Source of the DNA: an uncultured Prevotella sp.
GTDB lineage: Bacteria > Bacteroidota > Bacteroidia > Bacteroidales > Bacteroidaceae
Length of the DNA: 25,976 nucleotides
Reading direction: 5' to 3'
Assembly (NCBI GenBank): GCA_900554545.1
Contig: USHW01000031.1
Coordinates: 1 to 25,976 of the forward strand
In this document: one piece after another, positions 20,916 to 25,976 of the stretch
Layout of the letters: the number at the start of each line of letters is the position of its first letter
Numbering within the stretch: position 1 is the stretch's first letter
Made by a program: the position numbers and the translations under genes
Notes under the pieces: generated by a model
Seen by the model: only the letters and a program-made list of their open reading frames with translations
Databases searched by the model: none
Told to the model about the DNA's origin: nothing

Positions 20916-21823
20916 ACATGGAAAGACTGCTCGCACTCTACAACACGGCCTCTCCCTCAGGCAGGGAGGGGTCTATCGCCCGGCTCATTATGGCGGAGCT
21001 TGACAGAATGGGCGTAAGGCACAAACGCGACCGAATGGGCAACATATACGCCGTGAAGGGACAGGCGGAGACTTACCCGTGCGTTGTGGCCCACATGGAC
21101 GAGGTGCACAACAGGCGCACGGGGTCTTACTCCGCGCACATAGTGGCCGGCTCGATAATAGTCGGCTACGACCACAGAAAAAAGCGCGTCACGGGCATTG
21201 GAGCAGACGACAAGAACGGCGTATGGATGTGCCTTGAATGCCTAAGGGACTTCAAGGTGATGAAGAGCGCCTTCTTCGTGCAGGAGGAAACGGGATGCAA
21301 GGGCAGCGAAGCGGCCGACATGGGCTTCTTCGCCGACTGCCGCTTCGTAATCGAATGCGACCGCAAGGGCGACTCCGACATGGTGACCGACATCAACGGC
21401 ACAGCCCTATGTTCGCGCGACTTCATAACGAAAGCGCAACTGCGCAGGCACGGATACAAGACGGCGCACGGCCTGTTCACCGATGTTTACGCGCTGAAGA
21501 GGAAAGGCCTCGGAGTGTCGTGCGTAAACCTGTCGTGCGGATATTACGAGCCGCACACCGACCACGAGTACACCGTGATAGCCGACCTGCTGAAATGCCA
21601 GCGCTTGGTGAAGCACGTAATACGCACCCACAAGACCGTAAGCCGCCACGAACACAAGGAACATAGATTCCAATCAGTAAGTCATTGGGACGACTTTGAC
21701 GACTGCAACGGTTACGGTTGGCTCTATCCGCATTTATTGGGAAGGCGTGAATACGGCGCAAGGATGCTTGAAAGCACTACAAACAACGACAAAACAAAAC
21801 ATAAAGGGAGGACAGGAAAATGA
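20912..21823 (+). CDS. M42/M20-like metallopeptidase on the mobile element
   Basis: The 303-residue product carries the metal-binding pattern of co-catalytic zinc aminopeptidases. It has AHMDEV (His61, Asp63), GADDKNG (Asp99 or Asp100), VQEETGCKG (Glu125, Glu126), an acidic residue at IECD (Asp150) and EPHTDHEY (His205, Asp207, His208). The C-terminal 70 residues are basic, His-rich and not conserved in that fold. Members usually trim peptides in the cytoplasm. No signal peptide is present. It overlaps both neighbours by four bases, so it is firmly part of the cargo operon. The ATG at 20918 is an alternative start. The substrate is unknown. Confidence 0.78.
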   Translation: MNMERLLALYNTASPSGREGSIARLIMAELDRMGVRHKRDRMGNIYAVKGQAETYPCVVAHMDEVHNRRTGSYSAHIVAGSIIVGYDHRKKRVTGIGADDKNGVWMCLECLRDFKVMKSAFFVQEETGCKGSEAADMGFFADCRFVIECDRKGDSDMVTDINGTALCSRDFITKAQLRRHGYKTAHGLFTDVYALKRKGLGVSCVNLSCGYYEPHTDHEYTVIADLLKCQRLVKHVIRTHKTVSRHEHKEHRFQSVSHWDDFDDCNGYGWLYPHLLGRREYGARMLESTTNNDKTKHKGRTGK

Positions 21824-22185
21824 CACATACTGAAACGACTGCACCTTGTTTTGCAATCGAAACACCGGAGAGCGGGAAAGAGACAATAATGCTTATGGAC
21901 GCAAAGGCGCTTGCACGGCACATCATGCGGATGGACTTCGGCACAGAGACGGAGCTTTACCTTTACGCCGACGCTGACGGAAAGCGGGTCGAATGCGCAG
22001 CGGCACTGCGCAAGGAAAGGTGGAAAGACACGGAATTCTGCCTGCTCGGAGGCTACGGCCTGCCTGTAAAAGACATCAACATCGAACGTGGATGCAGCCT
22101 TGCCGACCTGACTTTGGCCGTCTGCGACACGCTGGGCTTCTTCGGTTACGGACATGATGTCGGCCTCGTCGTCGGCTACGGGTAA
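21820..22185 (+). CDS. Conserved hypothetical protein
   Basis: The 121-residue product is not recognised. It has no signal peptide or membrane segment, and its end is glycine- and tyrosine-rich (GFFGYGHDVGLVVGYG). The start overlaps the preceding stop as ATGA. It is the last gene of the translationally coupled series that begins at 18621. Confidence 0.6.
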   Translation: MTHTETTAPCFAIETPESGKETIMLMDAKALARHIMRMDFGTETELYLYADADGKRVECAAALRKERWKDTEFCLLGGYGLPVKDINIERGCSLADLTLAVCDTLGFFGYGHDVGLVVGYG

Positions 22186-22240
22186 ATGGTTCTCGCTGTT
22201 TTTTCACAACCAAAACCGCAGCATTACGGATGAAAATGGT

Positions 22241-22336
22241 TACTTTTGTATCGGCTCGGCAAGTACCTGCAAGCCAAAGGCAAAACTTCCGCTTTGCAAG
22301 AGGTGGCATTTGACGCTGCAATATGCCACCTTTTAT
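22241..22336 (+). ncRNA. Candidate small transcript with promoter and terminator
   Basis: A consensus -7 box, TACTTTTG (22241-22248), is followed 50 bases on by a terminator-like hairpin. AGGTGGCAT (22301-22309) pairs with ATGCCACCT (22323-22331) and then TTTTATTT. The predicted transcript would be about 80 bases with no open frame. It contains repeated GCAAG/CTTTGCAAG segments able to pair. The hairpin resembles the pair at 6536-6570. The rest of the 22186-22505 spacer holds no gene I can see. Confidence 0.45.
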
Positions 22337-22505
22337 TTCCCAAAACACGGCAAATCGGAAGGTAAAAGACGGCCTTTGCAGAACTGTACATAACTATTTG
22401 ATTGTCTGCTAATTACAACCGGTCGGGAGACAAAAGCCATATTGCACTTTATTTTACAAAAAGACATTGTCTTTAATACTGACAAATGACGAAACAAAAA
22501 CGAAG

Positions 22506-22733
22506 ATGAAAGACCAGTTAAGACTGCTCAGAACCTGCATATACAACGAAATTCCTGCCGTAGTATTCCAGGGTGACGACTCGTGCGCTCCCGAAATACT
22601 TGAAGCCGCGAAGGAGATTTACCGCCGTCACGGCTGTTCGGAAGAGTTCCTTTACGACTGGCAGCTGCTCGTAGACGAGGTGAAGGCTTACCAAGTGGAG
22701 AACGGCGCAAGGGTGAAACTTCCCCGGTTGTAG
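22506..22733 (+). CDS. Small conserved protein, probably cut short by an in-frame TAG
   Basis: The 75-residue product is a small conserved protein of unknown function that I recall from Bacteroidales mobile elements; VVFQGDDSCAPEILEAA and FLYDWQLLVDEVKAYQ are its core. It ends LPRL at TAG (22731-22733). The same frame continues after the TAG for 18 codons (PSEAETVRDEMARREAAG) and stops at a TGA (22788-22790) that overlaps the umuD start as ATGA. That arrangement suggests the original gene reached 22790 and was translationally coupled to umuD. AAACGAAG precedes the ATG at 22506. Confidence 0.65.
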   Translation: MKDQLRLLRTCIYNEIPAVVFQGDDSCAPEILEAAKEIYRRHGCSEEFLYDWQLLVDEVKAYQVENGARVKLPRL

Positions 22734-22786
22734 CCCTCGGAGGCCGAAACCGTAAGGGACGAGATGGCAAGAAGGGAGGCCGCGGG

Positions 22787-23224
22787 ATGAAACTCATAAT
22801 GTATTCGGCCGACCTCTCGAAGGAGCTTGCACTGACGTTCGCCGACGGCGGCATACGTGCCGGATTCCCCTCGCCTGCCCAAGACTACATGGGCGAGAGC
22901 ATCGACCTCAACCGCGAGCTTGTACGCCACCCTGCGACGACGTTCTACGCCCGCGCCGTGGGCGACTCGATGAAGGGCTGCGGCATAGATGACGGCGACC
23001 TATTAGTAATAGACAAGTCGATTGAACCGCGCGAGGGCGACATCGTTGTGGCCTTCATCGACGGCGAGTTTACATTGAAAAAAGTTAAGCCGGAGCCTGA
23101 CGGCAGCTGCCTTTGGCTCATGCCGGCCAACGACGACTATCCACCAATCAAGGTGACGGAGGACAACCACTTCATCGTCTGGGGCGTGCTGACATATAAC
23201 ATTAAACGGCAACTGAGGAGGTAA
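22787..23224 (+). CDS. umuD: UmuD-like S24 peptidase, SOS mutagenesis subunit
   Basis: The 145-residue product is a self-cleaving LexA/UmuD-type protein. After RecA-stimulated cleavage UmuD' joins UmuC to form DNA polymerase V. The cleavage site lies in RAGFPSPAQD, between Ala25 and Gly26. The catalytic dyad is Ser61 (GDSM) and Lys98 (EFTLKK), matching Ser60 and Lys97 of E. coli UmuD. IDLNREL follows the cleavage site as in that protein. The next gene, umuC, starts two bases after the stop. No SOS box could be recognised upstream. Confidence 0.93.
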   Translation: MKLIMYSADLSKELALTFADGGIRAGFPSPAQDYMGESIDLNRELVRHPATTFYARAVGDSMKGCGIDDGDLLVIDKSIEPREGDIVVAFIDGEFTLKKVKPEPDGSCLWLMPANDDYPPIKVTEDNHFIVWGVLTYNIKRQLRR

Positions 23225-23226
23225 AT

Positions 23227-24498
23227 ATGTTCGGCCTTGTTGACTGCAACAACTTCTACTGCTCGTGCGAGAGGGTTTTCAACCCCGCCCTGCGCACGTC
23301 GCCCGTCGTAGTGCTGTCGAACAACGACGGGTGCGTCATCGCGCGCAGCAACGAGGCCAAGGCTTTGGGCATTGAGATGGGCGCACCGTTCTACAAGGTG
23401 AAGGCGTTTCTCGAACGTAACAAGGTGGCCGTGTTCAGTTCCAACTACACCCTTTACGGCGACATGAGCCGCCGCGTGATGATGCTTCTTGCCGGTTTCA
23501 CCCCTGCCTTGACGCAATACTCCATCGACGAGGCGTTCATCGACCTATCGGGTTTCGGTGAGGGCGAAGCCTTGCGGAGCTATGGACGGCAAATAGTAAG
23601 CACAATCAGCCGTGGCACGGGCATACCCGTAACGCTCGGCATCGCGCCGACGAAGACCTTGGCGAAGGTCGCCGCAAAGTACGGCAAGCGTTACAAGGGC
23701 TACGGCGGGGTGTGCCTTATCGACACGGAGGACAGGCGCGTTAAGGCGTTGAAGGGGCTGCCTGTGGCCGACGTGTGGGGCATAGGTCGCAGGACGGTCG
23801 GAAAACTCGAATACCACGGCGTGCGCACGGCATGGGACTTCACGCAAAGGAGCGAGGGTTGGGTGCGCCGCGAGCTTACCGTTACTGGCGTAAGGACGTG
23901 GCGCGAACTGCAAGGCGAGAGTTGCATTGACATCGAGGAACTGCCGGAGAAGAAGAGCATCTGCACCAGCCGCAGCTTTCCCGACCAAGGCTTGTCGCGG
24001 TTAGGCCCGTTGGAGGAGGCCGTCGCCCATTTCGCCTCTTCCTGCTCGCGCAAGCTGAAGGGTCAGGACAGTTGTTGCCGCGCCGTCACCGTGTTCGCCT
24101 ATACAAGCCGTTTCCGCACCGATGCGCCAAGCAGTACCATCAACCGCACCGTAACCCTCACCGTACCGACAAACGACCTGCGCGAGCTTGTATCGGTATC
24201 AGTCGGCGCGTTGCGCTCGCAATGGAACGCGTCCGCCACGTTTTTCTACAAGAAGGCTGGCGTGATAGTCTGGGATATCTGCCCCTCCGGCGCAGTGCAG
24301 GGCGACCTTTTCGACACCATCGACCGCGCAAAGCAAGCCCGTCTTGCCGCCGCAATCGACGCCATAAACCGCAAAAACGGCTACAACACTGTAAAAGTTG
24401 CCGTGCAGGGTACGGACGACAGCTGGCGCATGAAGCACGAATACGAGTCCGGAAAATACACTACCAACATTGATGACGTAATAAAGGTTAGAACATAA
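23227..24498 (+). CDS. umuC: UmuC-like Y-family DNA polymerase
   Basis: The 423-residue product is the catalytic subunit of a polymerase V-type translesion polymerase. The metal-binding residues are Asp6 (LVDCNNFY) and Asp101-Glu102 (YSIDEAFIDLS), the same positions as in E. coli UmuC. The palm and fingers motifs NNDGCVIARSNEAKALG and GIAPTKTLAKVAAKYGK are intact. The thumb has GRRTVGKLEYHGV, and the C-terminal segment QGDLFD followed by NRKNGYNTV matches the DUF4113 tail. A Shine-Dalgarno GAGGAGG lies just upstream. It forms an operon with umuD. Mobile-element umuDC can raise mutation rates in the host after DNA damage. Confidence 0.95.
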   Translation: MFGLVDCNNFYCSCERVFNPALRTSPVVVLSNNDGCVIARSNEAKALGIEMGAPFYKVKAFLERNKVAVFSSNYTLYGDMSRRVMMLLAGFTPALTQYSIDEAFIDLSGFGEGEALRSYGRQIVSTISRGTGIPVTLGIAPTKTLAKVAAKYGKRYKGYGGVCLIDTEDRRVKALKGLPVADVWGIGRRTVGKLEYHGVRTAWDFTQRSEGWVRRELTVTGVRTWRELQGESCIDIEELPEKKSICTSRSFPDQGLSRLGPLEEAVAHFASSCSRKLKGQDSCCRAVTVFAYTSRFRTDAPSSTINRTVTLTVPTNDLRELVSVSVGALRSQWNASATFFYKKAGVIVWDICPSGAVQGDLFDTIDRAKQARLAAAIDAINRKNGYNTVKVAVQGTDDSWRMKHEYESGKYTTNIDDVIKVRT

Positions 24499-24799
24499 TC
24501 CGTTCAACTTAAATAAGCAATATAAGATTATTAATTGAGAGAAATGTCCCAGAGATCAATATCCCGTAAATAAGATATGAGTCATATACTTTTATTATAC
24601 AGTTGGCTACATCATTATAAGTAAGAAGCGTTATATATGCCTGCATAATGTCTGAGCGGACTGTTTGGTAAAAGCTGTGAAGGTTATTACATGGACAGCC
24701 GTGAGAAATGTCACTCCCTCAAACTAACAGAGTCTGGCATTATTTCGGCCGTGCGCTAGATACTTCTTGAGATTCCTTGAATAAAGGTCTACAAGCTGT
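24499..24799. other. AT-rich spacer without recognisable gene
   Basis: Base composition shifts to AT-rich directly after umuC. No open frame of convincing length, RNA gene or clear repeat was found here. Short segments near the right end may be decayed transposase sequence continuous with the next feature. Confidence 0.5.
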
Positions 24800-25255
24800 T
24801 CCTAATCCTCAAAAGACATATATTTGCGAAAGATTTGCGACCATGACCATTTCCACCGTATCATGCACAATAACGACTTGATGCTCAGGCCTTACCGTAA
24901 ACATCATACGACAGACTCCAATCACAACAGCAGTAAATACAAGAATTTTATCAAAGGCTTCAGTCCCAAGAGCAAGAACCAGCTCAGAGTTGCGATATAA
25001 CATATACATTGTCAGTCCTTACGGACTTGACGGCCTCATTTACCACTTTGAACGCGGAGTATACTGCGGCGGTGTGTACACCTACAACACACCATCGGCG
25101 AGCAGATCAGTATAACGGAGGACTATTGCCTCACAGATATGCTGTGGCCGAGCGTATCTACGGTATCATAAAACAGAATAGTTCTACAGGATGACATCAT
25201 AGAATTTTACAATATACGCAGACCGCACATGAGCAATTAGGGGAGACTTACACCG
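24800..25255 (+). pseudogene. Decayed IS3-family orfB transposase
   Basis: Translated pieces in shifting plus-strand frames match the order of an IS3-type OrfB. DHDHFHRIMHNNDLMLRPYRKHHTTDSNH is followed by YKNFIKGFSPKSKNQLRVA, where the family has NQLWVSDITY. GLIYHFERGV then stands for LIHHSDRGV. AVAERIYGIIKQN stands for AVAERVNGIIK. FYNIRRPHMSN is close to LYNEERPHMSI. At least two frame changes, internal stops and a missing section around the first catalytic aspartates show that it is dead. Terminal inverted repeats were not found. Confidence 0.7.
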
Positions 25256-25356
25256 TGCAGGTTCAGGTTGGGCTTTTATTGTCTATCACTAACAAGAAAA
25301 AGCTTGAAGTCCGTATGTTTTTCATGATATTAATTTCATGGCCAATGAAAACGTGT

Positions 25357-25364
25357 TATATTTG
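25357..25364 (+). promoter_or_regulatory. -7 promoter box for the AbiJ-like gene
   Basis: TATATTTG matches TAnnTTTG and is followed by C. The leader to the ATG at 25492 would be about 120 bases. No further gene is seen between the transposase remnant and this gene. Confidence 0.5.
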
Positions 25365-25491
25365 CAGTGTGAATTTATACAGGAAATATTTAAAAGTATG
25401 TGAATTTAGTTAGTAAATAAAGACCTTTTGTATGAAGTAATTTTAGACATGGGTTAATGAATGATTTTGCAAGTTAAACAAAGAATAAATT

Positions 25492-25976
25492 ATGATTATA
25501 TCGAAGAAGACAATTGAAAAATTAAGAAAGCTAATAAATGAAGAAACAGAATATCGTTCAGGATCTAAACTGGTTGCTTTTTTCAATCAATATGGATTTA
25601 GAGATGTGTATGGAAATGGCTTCCCCTCAAGATGGATATATACAGAGGAGAAAATACGTGCATTAAATGGAACGCCCGAATTAGATAGATGTATTAAGGA
25701 TGTTTTTGCGCCAGTAAATTTTATTGGACGATTTTCCGAATTAGATGCTTTTATTGCAGACTTTAATCAATACCTCTGTTTTGATGGATGGAATGTTATA
25801 CGCAAAGGCAGAGAAATAACTTTTTTTAAAGCAACAAGTATAGATATTGACAAGGAAAAGGAGAAAGAACTCACAATAAATACTACGGAAACGGATTTTT
25901 TAAATGCGGAATTTTCAGATATTCCTCAATTCCGCAACCCTACTAAAAGTCTCAGAGCGTTGTGCCCCAAAACCGC
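25492..25976 (+). CDS. AbiJ N-terminal-domain-like protein, partial
   Basis: The frame is open from the ATG to the window edge, giving 161 residues. KLRKLINEETEYRSGSKLVAFFNQYGF, GNGFPSRWIYTEEKI, NGTPELDRCIKDVFAP and FIGRFSELDAFIADFNQYL are the pattern I recall for the AbiJ N-terminal domain 3. That domain precedes a toxic C-terminal domain, often of HEPN type, in abortive-infection phage-defence proteins. The gene is strongly AT-rich compared with the cargo operon, suggesting separate acquisition. The last 25 residues (IPQFRNPTKSLRALCPKT) do not look like the family continuation, so the gene may be interrupted at the edge. The toxic domain is not in the window. Confidence 0.6.
   Translation, partial: MIISKKTIEKLRKLINEETEYRSGSKLVAFFNQYGFRDVYGNGFPSRWIYTEEKIRALNGTPELDRCIKDVFAPVNFIGRFSELDAFIADFNQYLCFDGWNVIRKGREITFFKATSIDIDKEKEKELTINTTETDFLNAEFSDIPQFRNPTKSLRALCPKT

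Larger units (their letters stand above)
15354..25976. mobile_element. Integrative element, left end at tRNA-Phe; right end not in window
   Basis: A tyrosine recombinase gene lies directly behind tRNA-Phe. Genes of a kind found on Bacteroidales conjugative and mobilizable elements follow: small conserved unknowns, an N6-methylase-like gene and umuDC. No relaxase, VirB/Tra gene or phage structural gene is visible, so it could be an ICE, a mobilizable island or a prophage-like element. A second copy of the tRNA 3' end was not found in the window. Whether 24499 onward still belongs to the element is not known. Confidence 0.6.

Noticed and set aside
22734..22786. SOS (LexA) box upstream of umuD
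   Set aside because: The stretch reads as the continuation of the preceding frame, and no convincing inverted operator was seen.
24809..25009. Minus-strand 66-codon frame with hydrophobic stretches
   Set aside because: The plus strand of the same interval carries collinear transposase matches, so this is its antisense shadow.

Overview
The window looks like a Bacteroidales chromosome, probably Prevotellaceae-like. Evidence is the TAnnTTTG-type -7 promoter boxes, fimbrillin-type lipoproteins, an IntDOT-like tyrosine recombinase, and intergenic families of short AT-rich and 9-bp repeats. Species cannot be assigned from the sequence alone.

Positions 1-6157 are a housekeeping block. recG, ispD, a DJ-1/PfpI-family gene and pdxJ lie on the minus strand. 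nadK and a secreted TlpA/thioredoxin-like gene lie on the plus strand, divergent from pdxJ across a palindromic promoter region. Positions 6158-6852 are non-coding and packed with repeats: a 96-bp BIME-like palindrome, paired GGYGGC hairpins and a dispersed 58-bp repeat.

Positions 6886-14966 are a fimbria-like surface locus. It holds a membrane-embedded AraC-type regulator, a DUF3575 outer-membrane protein, a FimB/Mfa2-like lipoprotein and three fimbrillin-like lipoproteins, one carrying GLUG repeats. A DUF4160/DUF2442 gene pair with its own promoter and terminator sits in the middle. Upstream of the DUF3575 gene lie a MITE-like element, a perfect 13-bp hairpin and two 13-bp direct repeats 23 bp apart, which could be the AraC operator.

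Divergent tRNA-Pro(CGG) and tRNA-Phe(GAA) genes follow. An integrative element starts directly behind tRNA-Phe. It carries a tyrosine recombinase, several conserved genes of unknown function, an N6-methylase-like gene, a metallopeptidase and umuDC. Two intergenic regions of the element (16991-17174 and 18413-18592) fold into the same multi-stem structure with compensatory base changes. This is the best candidate here for an undescribed structured RNA or DNA element. The reading frame before umuD is cut by a TAG although its downstream continuation overlaps umuD in the usual ATGA way.

From about 24499 the DNA becomes AT-rich. It holds a decayed IS3-family transposase, then a gene resembling the N-terminal region of AbiJ abortive-infection proteins that runs off the window. 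No relaxase, type IV secretion gene or right-hand attachment site is visible, so the class and right end of the element are unknown.
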